Assembly: GCF_030269125.1 (NCBI RefSeq) | Contig: NZ_BSSM01000010.1 | Span: 124,001 to 188,000, forward strand | DNA from: Streptomyces hygroscopicus subsp. hygroscopicus | GTDB taxonomy: Bacteria > Actinomycetota > Actinomycetes > Streptomycetales > Streptomycetaceae | Direction: 5' to 3' | Length of the DNA stretch: 64,000 nt | In this document: one piece after another, positions 7,685 through 16,619 of the stretch | Layout: every line of letters starts with the position of its first letter | How positions within the stretch are numbered: the stretch's first letter is position 1 | Position numbers and translations under genes: made by a program | The notes under the pieces: model-generated | Told to the model about the DNA's origin: nothing | Database searches by the model: none | What the model saw: only the letters and a program-made list of their open reading frames with translations

Positions 7685-8614
7685 ATGACAACGACAGCGG
7701 CACCGGCCACCTCCACCGAGGTGGTCGGGTTCGACCAGGTGACCAAGGCGTACGGGACGGTGCGGGCCGTCGACGGGCTCTCGCTGCGACTGCACCCCGG
7801 GCAGACCGTCGCCCTGCTCGGGCCCAACGGCGCGGGCAAGTCCACCACCCTCGACCTGCTCCTCGGCCTCAGACAGCCCGACGCCGGCACGGTGTCCGTG
7901 TTCGGGACCACCCCCCGCGAGGCGATCGTGGCCGGGCGGGTCGGGGCCATGCTGCAGAGCGGCGGCCTGATGGACGACGTCACCGTCGCCGAACTGGTCG
8001 GGCTGTCCTGCTCCCTGCACCCGCGCCCGTACAAGCCGTCCGACGTGATGGCCCGCGCGGGCATCGCGCAGATCGCCGACCGCAAGGTCAACAAGCTCTC
8101 CGGCGGCCAGGCCCAGCGCGTCCGCTTCGCCCTCGCCACCGCGGGCGACAGCGACCTGATCATCCTGGACGAGCCGACCACCGGCATGGACGTCTCCGCC
8201 CGCCAGGCCTTCTGGGCCACCATGCGCGAGCAGGCCGACCAGGGCCGTACGGTCCTGTTCGCCACCCACTACCTCGAAGAGGCCGACGCCATCGCCGACC
8301 GGGTCCTGGTGCTGCACCGCGGCCGCCTGCTCGCCGACGGCACCGCCGCCGAGATCAAGGCGCGGGCGGGCGCCCGGCGCGTCTCCTTCGACCTGGAGGG
8401 CACCGTCGACGCGGAGGCCCTGCGCGCCCTGCCGTTCCTCACCGCCCTCGACGTGTCGGGCCGGACCGTGCGCATCCAGTCCGCCGACGCCGACGCCACC
8501 GTGCACGCCCTCTACGGCCTCGGTGTCTACCCCCGCAACCTGGAGGTCGCCGGTCTCGGCCTGGAGCAGGCGTTCGTCGCGATCACGGAGGCCGAGGAGG
8601 CCAGGCAGTCGTGA
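7685..8614 (+). CDS. ABC-2 exporter ATP-binding protein
   Basis: 309 residues from ATG 7685 (an in-frame ATG at 7676 adds MDA). It has Walker A LLGPNGAGKST (about 47-57), signature LSGGQAQRV (about 138), Walker B LIILDEPTTGMD (about 158) and switch His ATHYLEEAD. It resembles the DrrA/CcmA class that energises two-component ABC-2 exporters. It overlaps the permease start by 4 bp and is followed by a DesK/NarL-type sensor-regulator pair, a common Streptomyces arrangement for drug or lipid export. The substrate is unknown. No obvious ribosome-binding site precedes it. Confidence 0.92.
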   Translation: MTTTAAPATSTEVVGFDQVTKAYGTVRAVDGLSLRLHPGQTVALLGPNGAGKSTTLDLLLGLRQPDAGTVSVFGTTPREAIVAGRVGAMLQSGGLMDDVTVAELVGLSCSLHPRPYKPSDVMARAGIAQIADRKVNKLSGGQAQRVRFALATAGDSDLIILDEPTTGMDVSARQAFWATMREQADQGRTVLFATHYLEEADAIADRVLVLHRGRLLADGTAAEIKARAGARRVSFDLEGTVDAEALRALPFLTALDVSGRTVRIQSADADATVHALYGLGVYPRNLEVAGLGLEQAFVAITEAEEARQS

Positions 8615-9348
8615 ACAGTCTCATCAGGCTCGAACTGACCCGCGCGCTGCGCAACAAGAAGTTCCTGTTCTTCTCGGTGCTCTACCCGGCGGTCCTCTTC
8701 CTGATCATCGCGGGCAACGCCGACGACACCAGGATGGACGGCACCGGCCTGACGCTGGCGACGTACATGATGGTGTCCATGGCCTCCTTCGGCGCCCTGA
8801 CCGCCGTGCTGATGGGCAACAGCGAGCGCATCGCCAAGGAACGCGAGAGCGGCTGGGTACGGCAGCTGCGGCTGACCCCGCTGCCCGGCCGCGGCTACGT
8901 CCTCGCCAAGACCGCCGGCGCCGCCGTGGTGAGCCTGCCGTCCATCGTGGTGGTCTTCCTGGCCGCCGCCGTGATCAAGCACGTACGCCTGGACGCGTGG
9001 CAGTGGCTCGCGCTCACCGGGGTCATCTGGGCCGGCAGCCTGGTCTTCGCCGCGCTCGGCGTGGCCATCGGCTACCTCGCCTCGGGGGACGCGGTCCGCC
9101 CGGTCACGATGATCGTCTACTTCGGCCTGTCGATCCTCGGCGGCCTGTGGATGCCGTCGACCACCTTCCCGCGGTTCCTCCAGGACATCGCCGAATGGCT
9201 GCCCACCCACGCGTACGCCGCGCTGGGCCGGGCCGTCGAGGAGAGCCGGGCCCCGCACACCACAGACGTCGTCGTCCTCGCCGGGTACTTCGTCCTCTTC
9301 GCGGGCGGCGCGGCCTGGCTGTACCGGAAGGACACGCTGAAGGCGTGA
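8611..9348 (+). CDS. ABC-2 type permease
   Basis: 245 residues from a GTG overlapping the ATPase stop. It has six predicted membrane spans, beginning with KFLFFSVLYPAVLFLIIAG and ending with VVVLAGYFVLFAGGAAWLY. Between spans 2 and 3 ERIAKERESGWVRQLRLTPLPG is the typical coupling-helix segment of ABC2_membrane permeases. It forms the transport channel with the preceding ATPase. Its stop lies 5 nt before the ATG of the sensor kinase and overlaps an alternative GTG for that gene. Confidence 0.92.
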   Translation: MNSLIRLELTRALRNKKFLFFSVLYPAVLFLIIAGNADDTRMDGTGLTLATYMMVSMASFGALTAVLMGNSERIAKERESGWVRQLRLTPLPGRGYVLAKTAGAAVVSLPSIVVVFLAAAVIKHVRLDAWQWLALTGVIWAGSLVFAALGVAIGYLASGDAVRPVTMIVYFGLSILGGLWMPSTTFPRFLQDIAEWLPTHAYAALGRAVEESRAPHTTDVVVLAGYFVLFAGGAAWLYRKDTLKA

Positions 9349-9353
9349 GCACC

Positions 9354-10547
9354 ATGACGGAAGACCCGAAGGCGGCCGGGGCGCGGCCGGAGACGCGGGT
9401 ACGGATCGGGCAGGGCCCGCACGGCCGGCGCGAGGTGCTGGTCAAGGTGCTGTGGATCGGCGTCTGGCTGGTCTTCCTCAGCTCCCCGGTCGGCGACCTG
9501 GCCGGCGGCCGGCACACCCCGGCCGGCACCGTGGCGGGCGCGATCGGCCTCACCGCCTTCGTGGTCGCGTACCTGGCGCTGGTCTTCCGGCAGATGGGGC
9601 AGCCCTTCTCGCCGCGGGCCGTGGCCTCGCTGCTCGCGGTCCTCGCCGTCCTCGCGCCCGTCCTGATGTACTGCCTCGGCCTCCGGTGGAGCGGGCTGTT
9701 CGTCTACCTCTCGGTGGCCTGCGGGGCCACCCTGCCGCTGCGGGCCGCGTGCTGGGCGATTCCGGGCTGCGGCCTCGTGATGTACCTCGTCGGGCTGCGC
9801 TGGGGGGCGTACGCGGTCGACGACCTGCTGCCGCTGGTCGTGCTGATCGGGTTCGCGATGGTCGGCGTGGGGCAACTGGTGCGGACCACCGTGGAGTTGC
9901 GCAAGGCGCGGGCCACCGTCGCCCAACTCGCCGCCAACGAGGAGCGGCTGCGCCTCGCCCGCGACCTGCACGACCTGCTGGGCCACTCGCTCTCCCTGAT
10001 CACGCTGAAGAGCGAGCTGGCGGGCCGGATGCTGCCCGGACAACCCGACAAGGCGGCCCAGCAGGTCGCCGACATCGAACAGGTCAGCCGGCAGGCCCTG
10101 GTGGACGTCCGGGAGGCCGTCACCGGCTACCGGCGCCCCCGGCTCGCCGTCGAGCTGGCGGGCACCCAGGTGGCCCTCACGGCCGCGGGCGTCGCCGCCG
10201 AGATACCGGCCGAGCCCGACCTCGCGGGCGTGCCCGGGGAGGCCGAGTCCGCGCTCGCCTGGGCGCTGCGCGAGGCGGTCACCAACGTGGTGCGGCACAG
10301 CGGCGCCGACCGGTGCGCCGTACGGCTCGCGCGTCGCCAGACGCTGGACGGGCCGATACTCGAACTCGCCGTCGAGGACAACGGGTCGGGCGGCGGCAGC
10401 GGGGGCTTCGGCAACGGGCTGACCGGGCTGACCGAGCGCCTGGAGAAGGCCGGCGGCACCCTGGAGGCGGGCCGGGTCAAGCACGGATTCCGGCTCGTCG
10501 CCCGCGTGCCGGCGGCTCCCGCCGGGGACATAGGATCCGGGGCATGA
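9354..10547 (+). CDS. Sensor histidine kinase, NarL/DesK family (HisKA_3)
   Basis: 397 residues from ATG 9354. A GTG at 9345 overlapping the permease stop is also possible. Four to six membrane spans occupy about residues 25-165. The phosphoacceptor His lies in RLARDLHDLLGHSLSLI, the HisKA_3 dimerisation motif. The HATPase domain shows ALREAVTNVVRHS (N-box) and VEDNGSGG...GNGLTGLTERLE (G1/G2). It probably senses the membrane or the exported compound and phosphorylates the regulator encoded directly downstream, whose ATG overlaps its stop. Confidence 0.93.
   Translation: MTEDPKAAGARPETRVRIGQGPHGRREVLVKVLWIGVWLVFLSSPVGDLAGGRHTPAGTVAGAIGLTAFVVAYLALVFRQMGQPFSPRAVASLLAVLAVLAPVLMYCLGLRWSGLFVYLSVACGATLPLRAACWAIPGCGLVMYLVGLRWGAYAVDDLLPLVVLIGFAMVGVGQLVRTTVELRKARATVAQLAANEERLRLARDLHDLLGHSLSLITLKSELAGRMLPGQPDKAAQQVADIEQVSRQALVDVREAVTGYRRPRLAVELAGTQVALTAAGVAAEIPAEPDLAGVPGEAESALAWALREAVTNVVRHSGADRCAVRLARRQTLDGPILELAVEDNGSGGGSGGFGNGLTGLTERLEKAGGTLEAGRVKHGFRLVARVPAAPAGDIGSGA
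10531..10536 (+). promoter_or_regulatory. -10-like box before the response regulator
   Basis: TAGGAT lies within the 3' end of the kinase gene, exactly 7 nt before the regulator ATG. This fits an internal leaderless promoter. There is no recognisable -35. Confidence 0.4.
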
Positions 10548-11158
10548 CGCGCACGATCAGGGTCCTGCTGGCCGAGGACCAGTCCATGGTCCGCGAGGCG
10601 CTGGCCGCGCTGCTCGGCCTGGAGGACGACATCGAGGTCGTCGCGCAGGTCGCGCGCGGGGACGAGGTGCTCGCTGCGGTCGGGGCGCACGACGTGGACG
10701 TGGCGCTGCTGGACATCGAGATGCCGGGCTGCACCGGCATCGAGGCCGCGGCACGGGTCCACCGGGACTTCCCCGGGGTCAGGTTGGTCGTCCTCACCAC
10801 CTTCGGGCGGCCCGGCTATCTGCGCAGCGCCATGGAGGCCGGTGCCGACGCCTTCCTCGTCAAGGACGCGCCCGCGGCCCAGCTCGCCGCCGCCGTGCGC
10901 AAGGTGCTCGCCGGGGAGCGGGTCATCGACCCCACGCTGGCCGCGGCCGCGCTCGCCGAGGGCGCCAACCCGCTCACCGAACGCGAGCGCGAGGTGCTGC
11001 GCGCCGCGGCCGACGGCTCCACCAACGCCGAACTGGCCAAGGCCCTGCACCTGTCCCAGGGCACGGTCCGCAACTACCTCTCCACCGCGATCCAGAAGCT
11101 CGCCGTCCGCAACCGGGCGGAGGCGGTGCGCACCGCGCGGGAGAAGGGCTGGCTGTAG
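10544..11158 (+). CDS. NarL/LuxR-type response regulator
   Basis: 204 residues. The receiver domain has the acidic pair ED (about 10-11), phosphoacceptor Asp in VALLDIEMPG (about 55), Thr in VVLTTFG and Lys in FLVKDAP (about 105). The C-terminal LuxR HTH (about 145-200) reads LTEREREVLRAAADG, then NAELAKALHLSQGTVRNYLS. Its ATG overlaps the kinase stop. It probably controls the exporter operon through the palindrome at 7611. Confidence 0.94.
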   Translation: MTRTIRVLLAEDQSMVREALAALLGLEDDIEVVAQVARGDEVLAAVGAHDVDVALLDIEMPGCTGIEAAARVHRDFPGVRLVVLTTFGRPGYLRSAMEAGADAFLVKDAPAAQLAAAVRKVLAGERVIDPTLAAAALAEGANPLTEREREVLRAAADGSTNAELAKALHLSQGTVRNYLSTAIQKLAVRNRAEAVRTAREKGWL

Positions 11159-11173
11159 AACCTCCCGAGGAGG

Positions 11174-12040
11174 TCAGTTGAGCTTGGCGCGGGCCGTGCG
11201 GGCCTGCTGCCGCACCCGTTCGGCGGCCGGTTCGTCGACGACCTCGATCAGCTCGGCGTACGCGTCGAGTTCGTCCGCTCCCGCCGTGAACTGTCCGCGC
11301 TGCACCAGCAGTTGCCCGCGCTCGTAACGCAGCCGGGCCGGGTGGGCGGGGATCAGCAGCGCCAGCTCCACCGCGCGCAGCGCCACGTCCGAGCGCTCGG
11401 GGCGGGCCGCGGCCCATGCCCGGATGTTGTTCAGGATCCGCTGCACGACCTCCAGCGGCGGCGCGGGCTCCAGCATCCCCGGGTCCAGCGGCGCGCCGGT
11501 CGCGCCGACCACGAGCAGCTCGGCGTCCGGCCCGGTCAGCACCCGCCCGCCCTCGAACGGATCGGCCAGCACCTGCTCGCCGGTGGCTCCGAACCCGACC
11601 ACGAAGTGCCCCGGGAGCGCGACCCCGTACACCGGGGCCCCGGCCCGCCGGGCGACCTCCAGCCACACCACCGACAGCAGGATCGGCAGCCCGCGCCGGC
11701 GCCGCAGCACCTCGTGGAGCAGCGAGGACTCCAGGCGCTGGTAGTCGCCGGGGGTGCCGTGGAACCCGTAGCGCCCGCCGAGCAGCCGCCGCACCGCCTC
11801 CGCCCAGGCGCGCGGCCCGCCGGGCCGGTACGGCAGCTCGCCCGCGAGCCGGTCCAGCTCCGCCTGCGCGGTGTCGATCCCGGCCTCGTCCAGCGCGCCG
11901 TCCGCCTCCGCGCCGATCAGCAGGCACAGCGCCGCGAGGTCCGGCCGCTCGGCCCGCGCCTCCTCGGCGAACCGCGCCCGCAGCTCGGCGGACCGCTCGG
12001 GCGGGGGCGGGTACGGGGGAGGCAGGTACGGGTGCTGCAT
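11174..12040 (-). CDS. SirB1-family transglutaminase-like protein with TPR-like tail
   Basis: 288 residues. The N-terminal and middle part matches the SirB1/transglutaminase-like family: LESSLLHEVLRRRRGLPILLSVVWLEVARRAG, read in two halves, then PGHFVVGF, which resembles the Cys/His/Asp fold. The canonical nucleophilic Cys is not evident in the GLPILLS position, as in SirB1. The C-terminal 80 residues form TPR-like helices (RYERGQLLVQRGQF). In bacteria the family is often encoded near prmC or kdsA. Function is unknown. It converges on the response regulator 16 nt away. Confidence 0.85.
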   Translation of the reverse strand: MQHPYLPPPYPPPPERSAELRARFAEEARAERPDLAALCLLIGAEADGALDEAGIDTAQAELDRLAGELPYRPGGPRAWAEAVRRLLGGRYGFHGTPGDYQRLESSLLHEVLRRRRGLPILLSVVWLEVARRAGAPVYGVALPGHFVVGFGATGEQVLADPFEGGRVLTGPDAELLVVGATGAPLDPGMLEPAPPLEVVQRILNNIRAWAAARPERSDVALRAVELALLIPAHPARLRYERGQLLVQRGQFTAGADELDAYAELIEVVDEPAAERVRQQARTARAKLN

Positions 12041-12069
12041 GGCAGGCTCTTGCCCTTCCGGAGGGGTTC

Positions 12070-13089
12070 TTACGACTGGTCGTGGGCGGATCGTTCCTCC
12101 GGCTCACGGAAGTGGTGGTACGCGTGGTGCCGGGTGAGGCCCAGGCCGGCGTACATGGCCTTCGCGGGTTCGTTGTCGGTCTCCACCTGGAGCCAGGCGG
12201 CCGAGGCGCCCTCGTCCAGCGCACGGCGGGCGAGGGCGGCCATCACCTCGGTGGCGAGCCCCTGCCGCCGGCGCTCGGGAGCCACCTCGACCGCGGCGAA
12301 GCCGGCCCACCGTCCGTCCACGACGCACCGCCCGATCGCCGCCGGGGCCGCGCCCGCCGCGCCGGGCACGGAGGCGAACCACACCGAGGGCCCACCGGTG
12401 AGCACCCGCAGGGCCACCTCGCTCACCCCCTTGCGCTGGTACCGCGCGAGCCATGCCTCGTCGGCCTCGCGGGTCAGGACCACCTCCGCGTCCCCGGCCC
12501 GGTCCGCGAGCGGGACCAGGGCGCCCGTCCACACCTCGGTGGTCACCTCCCGCGCCCAGCCGCGCCGCTCCAGCTCCGCGCACAGCAGTTCCTGCGTGCC
12601 CTCGGCGCCGGTCGCGGCCTGGACGTACGCGGGCAGCCCACGCTCGCCGTACCAGCGTCGTACGGCCGTCAGGGCCGCGTCGAGCGGGCACCCGGGATCG
12701 CCCAGCGGCAGCACGCTGTTGGCGCGCCGTGTGTACCCTCCGGCGGCCCTCAGCTCCCACTCGCCGAGCCGCTCGCTCTCCACCGGACGCCACCCGCGCG
12801 AGGCGACCCGCGCCAGCTCCTCGTAGCTCGCCGCGGGACCCCGGCGGCGCGCCGGGGCGGCCGGTACGACCTTGCCCGCCACGAGCGAGGTTTCCTGAAA
12901 CCGGACACTTGTGCCGCCCCGCTGTGTGATCATGAGCACGCCATGATCCCAAGATGTGAGAACGCCCACCGTGTCGGTGAACTTCTCCCGCGCCGCACCG
13001 GGTTCGCTCAACCGTCGTACGGAGACGCGTTTCCCCACGTCAGCGGGGGTGATTCGGACTTCCAGGCGTCCTTGTGCCGAGATTTCCAC
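12070..13089 (-). CDS. GNAT-family N-acetyltransferase with N-terminal SH3-like domain
   Basis: 339 residues from GTG 13089, with AGGAGGGG about 11 nt upstream. Residues about 10-70 look like a small beta-barrel (DVGKRVSVRRL, then VGVLTSWDHGVLMIT). The C-terminal GNAT core has the acetyl-CoA loop VEVAPERRRQGLATEVM (R/Q-x-x-G-x-A) followed by WLQVETDNEPAKAMYAGLGL. The acceptor substrate cannot be told. It is divergent from fdxA across a 140-bp promoter region and followed closely by the SirB1 gene, which may be co-transcribed. Confidence 0.9.
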   Translation of the reverse strand: MEISAQGRLEVRITPADVGKRVSVRRLSEPGAAREKFTDTVGVLTSWDHGVLMITQRGGTSVRFQETSLVAGKVVPAAPARRRGPAASYEELARVASRGWRPVESERLGEWELRAAGGYTRRANSVLPLGDPGCPLDAALTAVRRWYGERGLPAYVQAATGAEGTQELLCAELERRGWAREVTTEVWTGALVPLADRAGDAEVVLTREADEAWLARYQRKGVSEVALRVLTGGPSVWFASVPGAAGAAPAAIGRCVVDGRWAGFAAVEVAPERRRQGLATEVMAALARRALDEGASAAWLQVETDNEPAKAMYAGLGLTRHHAYHHFREPEERSAHDQS

Positions 13090-13109
13090 CGGTCAGTTCA
13101 CCCCTCCTG

Positions 13110-13138
13110 TTCGGATCATGCTCCGGAACGGAGATACT
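13110..13138 (+). promoter_or_regulatory. Candidate fdxA promoter
   Basis: TTCGGA (13110-13115) and GATACT (13133-13138) are separated by 17 nt. Transcription would start about 13145, giving a leader of about 85 nt before the GTG of fdxA. Confidence 0.45.
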
Positions 13139-13229
13139 AGGGGCGGGCATCGACGACGCCGCGCTCCCGCGCGCCAGGCGGCGGAGCCTGAGGAGGCCCG
13201 CCAGCGCCCTATCGAGGAGGAACGACAGC

Positions 13230-13550
13230 GTGACCTACGTCATCGCGCAGCCTTGTGTCGACGTCAAGGACAAGGCGTGCATCGAGGAGTGCCCGGTCGA
13301 CTGCATCTACGAGGGCCAGCGGTCCTTGTACATCCACCCGGACGAATGCGTCGACTGTGGTGCCTGTGAGCCGGTCTGCCCGGTCGAGGCGATCTTCTAC
13401 GAGGACGACGTCCCGGAGGAGTGGAAGGACTACTACAAGGCGAACGTCGAGTTCTTCGACGAACTGGGCTCGCCCGGCGGCGCCAGCAAGCTGGGGCTGA
13501 TCGAGCGTGACCACCCCTTCGTCGCCGCGCTGCCGCCGCAGGGCGAGTGA
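13230..13550 (+). CDS. fdxA: 7Fe ferredoxin FdxA
   Basis: 106 residues from GTG 13230 with a strong GAGGAGGA site. Cysteines at 9, 17, 21, 25, 40, 43, 46 and 50 in the patterns CVDVKDKACIEECPVDC and CVDCGACEPVCP bind one [3Fe-4S] and one [4Fe-4S] cluster. This is the essential actinobacterial low-potential electron carrier for cytochromes P450 and other reductases in the cytosol. The C-terminal extension after residue 60 (EEWKDYYKANVEFFDELG) is typical of the family. dapC lies 120 nt downstream in the same direction, a conserved pair in actinobacteria. Confidence 0.97.
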   Translation: MTYVIAQPCVDVKDKACIEECPVDCIYEGQRSLYIHPDECVDCGACEPVCPVEAIFYEDDVPEEWKDYYKANVEFFDELGSPGGASKLGLIERDHPFVAALPPQGE

Positions 13551-13670
13551 CCGTTTAGCGCCCAAGCGGCCGGCACCGCGCCGCCTCGGTGCCGTACGGC
13601 CCCGATCGCCTGATCACCGCCGCACGGGACCGAGGCGTTTGCCGCACCAGACGAAAGTGAGCCACTGATC

Positions 13671-14765
13671 GTGTCCGCAGTCTCCGACCGGCTTCCCACC
13701 TTCCCCTGGGACAAGCTGGAGCCGTACAAGAAGACGGCCGCGGCCCATCCGGACGGCATCGTCGACCTCTCCGTCGGCACCCCGGTCGACCCGGTCCCCG
13801 AGCTGGTCCAGAAGGCCCTGGTCGACGCGGCCGACTCGCCGGGCTATCCGACGGTCTGGGGCACGCCCGCGCTGCGGGACGCGATCTGCGGCTGGCTGGA
13901 GCGGCGCCTGGGCGCGCGCGAGGTGACCCACCGGCACGTCCTGCCGGTCGTCGGCTCCAAGGAGCTGGTGGCCTGGCTGCCGACCCAGCTGGGCCTCGGC
14001 CCCGGCGACAGGGTCGCCTACCCGCGCCTGGCGTACCCGACGTACGAGGTGGGCGCCCGGCTCGCCCGCGCGGAGTACGAGACGTACGACGACCCCCGCG
14101 ACCTCGACCCGACCGGTCTGAAGCTGCTCTGGCTGAACTCCCCGTCCAACCCGACGGGCAAGGTCCTGTCCCGGCGGGAGCTGACCGACATCGTCGCCTG
14201 GGCCCGCGGCCACGGCGTCCTGGTCGTCTCCGACGAGTGCTATCTGGAGCTGGGCTGGGAGGCCGACCCGGTCTCGGTGCTGCACCCGGACGTCAACGGC
14301 GGCTCGTACGACGGCGTCGTGGCCGTCCACTCCCTCTCCAAGCGCTCCAACCTGGCCGGCTACCGCGCCGCCTTCGTCGCGGGCGACCCGGCCGTCCTGG
14401 GCCCGCTGCTGGAGATCCGCAAGCACGGCGGCATGATGACCTCCGCCCCGACCCAGGCCGCCGTGGTGGCCGCGCTCGGCGACGACACCCACGTCCACGA
14501 GCAGCGCGCCCGCTACGCCGCCCGCCGCGAGGCGCTGCGCTCGGCCCTGCTGTCCCACGGCTTCCGCATCGAGCACAGCGAGGCGAGCCTCTACCTGTGG
14601 GCCACCCGCGACGAACCCTGCTGGACCACCGTCGCCCACCTCGCCGACCTGGGCATCCTGGTCGCCCCCGGCGACTTCTACGGCACGGCGGGCGAGCACT
14701 TCGTCCGCGTGGCCCTGACGGCGACCGACGAACGCGTCCAGGCGGCCGTCTCGCGCCTGCGCTAG
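13671..14765 (+). CDS. dapC: Succinyldiaminopimelate aminotransferase
   Basis: 364 residues from GTG 13671. This PLP-dependent class I/II aminotransferase transfers the amino group from glutamate to N-succinyl-2-amino-6-ketopimelate in the succinylase route to diaminopimelate and lysine. The PLP lysine is in HSLSKRSNLAGYR (about residue 224). NSPSNPTGK and VSDECYLELGW carry the cofactor-binding Asn, Asp and Tyr. Position next to fdxA and near dapE supports the dapC assignment over a generic aminotransferase. Confidence 0.94.
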   Translation: MSAVSDRLPTFPWDKLEPYKKTAAAHPDGIVDLSVGTPVDPVPELVQKALVDAADSPGYPTVWGTPALRDAICGWLERRLGAREVTHRHVLPVVGSKELVAWLPTQLGLGPGDRVAYPRLAYPTYEVGARLARAEYETYDDPRDLDPTGLKLLWLNSPSNPTGKVLSRRELTDIVAWARGHGVLVVSDECYLELGWEADPVSVLHPDVNGGSYDGVVAVHSLSKRSNLAGYRAAFVAGDPAVLGPLLEIRKHGGMMTSAPTQAAVVAALGDDTHVHEQRARYAARREALRSALLSHGFRIEHSEASLYLWATRDEPCWTTVAHLADLGILVAPGDFYGTAGEHFVRVALTATDERVQAAVSRLR

Positions 14766-14774
14766 AACGCCGAC

Positions 14775-14802
14775 GGGGCCCAGGGGACGATCCCTGGGCC
14801 CC
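14775..14802 (+). terminator. Terminator between dapC and the secreted protein gene
   Basis: Perfect 11-bp inverted repeat GGGGCCCAGGG / CCCTGGGCCCC with a 6-nt loop. It lies between convergent genes and can serve both strands. Confidence 0.8.
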
Positions 14803-14822
14803 GCTCACCGGGCTGATCCGGC

Positions 14823-15242
14823 TCAGGTGAGCGGCAGGCCCTGCATCGGCAGGCCGGAGGTCGGCAGGCCGCCCTTCGCCGCGCCGGACGCCGCGTCCCC
14901 GAGGGCGCTGCCCGCGGCCGCGGCCGCGCCCCCGGCGGCCTGCTGCGCCGCCGGGGCCGCCTTCTTCACGGCGCCGCCGGCCGTCTTGCCCGCGGCCGGC
15001 ACGGCCGTCTCCACGGCGTTGCCGCCCGTGTCGCCCGCCAGCGTGGTGACGTGCTCCGCGGCACCGTCGACGGTGTCACCGACGTGCGCCGCGTCCAGCG
15101 CGGTCAGGCCGCTCAGGTTCGGAGTGGCCGCCGGCAGGTTCGTGGCCGCACCGGCGGAGCCGGCCGCACCGACCCCGGCGGCCGCTCCCGCTGCGACGAG
15201 CAGCGCGGCACGGGCGATCCGGCGGGTCAGGGGGAGGGACAT
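14823..15242 (-). CDS. Small secreted Ala/Gly-rich protein
   Basis: 139 residues from ATG 15242 (GGAG 6 nt upstream). A signal peptide is clear: LTRRIARAALLVAAGAAAG, with cleavage likely after AGA at about residue 34. The mature part is low complexity (Ala, Gly, Pro, Thr) with no Cys and no recognisable domain. It is probably exported to the wall or medium. Similar Streptomyces proteins are often misnamed ATP-binding proteins; no ATP site is visible. Confidence 0.8.
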   Translation of the reverse strand: MSLPLTRRIARAALLVAAGAAAGVGAAGSAGAATNLPAATPNLSGLTALDAAHVGDTVDGAAEHVTTLAGDTGGNAVETAVPAAGKTAGGAVKKAAPAAQQAAGGAAAAAGSALGDAASGAAKGGLPTSGLPMQGLPLT

Positions 15243-15372
15243 GATGCTCCATTCGACGGGAGAAGAACGATCTCTGTCGTCCGGACCCGGCACCGGGCTC
15301 GGACGCCATGACTACCGCTCGAAGCCCCCGAAGGTTGCGGACGCCCCAGGTAAAGAACGGATAACGCATCGC

Positions 15373-15400
15373 ATTATCAGGTGTGGATAAAAACGGGCAA
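15373..15400 (-). promoter_or_regulatory. Promoter of the small secreted protein
   Basis: On the reverse strand TTGCCC and GATAAT are 16 nt apart. Transcription would start near 15366 and give a leader of about 120 nt before the ATG at 15242. This A/T-rich patch stands out in the otherwise G+C-rich gap 15243-15532. I see nothing else in that gap. Confidence 0.5.
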
Positions 15401-15532
15401 AGGACGTCCGCGGGAATGCCCAGCAGAATCCTTCCGCCCCTTGGGCCCCAAGGGATTCCGGTCGAGGTCCGCCACTCGCCCGTATGGTCGCTCGTGAAAC
15501 GCCGACGTCACCCGTCGGCGCGATCCGCCGTA

Positions 15533-16522
15533 CTACTGTCCGGTCACGATACGGACAACGCCCACGGACTTCTCCGCGCCCGCGGCCCCCTGCGAGCGCA
15601 CCGGCTGCCACGCCCCGCCGTCGCTGCCCGCGGTCCACACCCGCCCCGCGTACGCCACCCGCTGGATGTGCAGCGCCGAGGAGTTGGCGACCGCCCACTG
15701 CGCGAGCTGCCACCCTCGCTCCCGTTCGTCGCGCCCGCTCGCGTCCGTCCGCGTGCCGAGCGGCACCGGCACCGACACGGTCCGCCCGTTCGCCGTCGCG
15801 GTCACGCTCGGCGAGGGCGACGGCGAGGGCACCGGCGCCCCGCCCACCTCCGCGCCGGTCTCCTGGAGGGCGTCCCGCCCGAAGTCCCGCACCAGCGCGG
15901 CCCGTACGGCGTCCGGACCGATCGCCCCGGCCGTCGGGTCGAAGCGCCCGTCACAGGTCAGCGCGGCCGCCGCCTGCCCGGTCAGCGCCGCCGACAGCAG
16001 CTCGGCGTCCGGCTCGTGCTTGGCGTACGCCTCCGGGTAGCCGCTGCGCTGCACCTTCTGCGCGGCCACCGTGAGCGGCAGATCGGTGTAGTCGGGCACC
16101 CTGGCCAGATGGGCGTAGAAGATCCCGGCCGCGTACGCGGGGTCCATGATCTGCCGCTCGGTGCCCCAGCCCTGCGAGGGCCGCTGCTGGAACAGGCCGA
16201 GCGAATCCCGGTCGCCGTGCTCGATGTTGCGCAGCCCCGACTCCTGGAGCGCGGTGGCGAGCGCGATGGTCACCGCCCGCACGGGCATGTTCCGGCCGGT
16301 GCCGACGGCCGCGATCGTCGCCGCGTTCGCCGCCTGCTCGGGCGTGAACTCGTACGACGGGCCGTCGCCGGTGGCCGAGACCACCTTGCAGCCGTGCGAT
16401 CCGCCGCCTCCGGTGACGTACTGCACCACGAGGTAGGCGGCGACACCGCACAGGACCAACAGGGCCGCGCCGAACCGGAGGAGACGGCCGCGGCGCTCGG
16501 GGCGGGTGGGGGGCTGTGACAC
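15533..16522 (-). CDS. Membrane-anchored lysozyme-like protein
   Basis: 329 residues. A basic N-terminus is followed by one membrane span (about 12-34, LLRFGAALLVLCGVAAYLVV). The extracellular domain has TIALATALQESGLRNIEHGD and SLGLFQQRPSQGWG, like lytic transglycosylases: a Glu in QESG, then GLFQQRPS. A second half after a Ser/Pro linker (PSPSPSPS) ends in a domain carrying ALHIQRVAYAGRVW. Inference: a peptidoglycan-active or wall-associated protein. Homologues are sometimes mislabelled heavy-metal transporters. Confidence 0.75.
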   Translation of the reverse strand: MSQPPTRPERRGRLLRFGAALLVLCGVAAYLVVQYVTGGGGSHGCKVVSATGDGPSYEFTPEQAANAATIAAVGTGRNMPVRAVTIALATALQESGLRNIEHGDRDSLGLFQQRPSQGWGTERQIMDPAYAAGIFYAHLARVPDYTDLPLTVAAQKVQRSGYPEAYAKHEPDAELLSAALTGQAAAALTCDGRFDPTAGAIGPDAVRAALVRDFGRDALQETGAEVGGAPVPSPSPSPSVTATANGRTVSVPVPLGTRTDASGRDERERGWQLAQWAVANSSALHIQRVAYAGRVWTAGSDGGAWQPVRSQGAAGAEKSVGVVRIVTGQ

Positions 16523-16606
16523 GCGTACAAGGTACTGGAGTGATCACCGTCCCTCACCAGTGGTCCGCTGCCGCGCGCGCGACCCGGGCGGCCCGCGGCG
16601 GCGCGC

Positions 16607-16612
16607 TAGGGT
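16607..16612 (+). promoter_or_regulatory. -10 box of a leaderless dapE promoter
   Basis: TAGGGT lies exactly 7 nt before the dapE ATG. There is no Shine-Dalgarno between it and the ATG. Confidence 0.55.
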
Positions 16613-16619
16613 CGGGGCC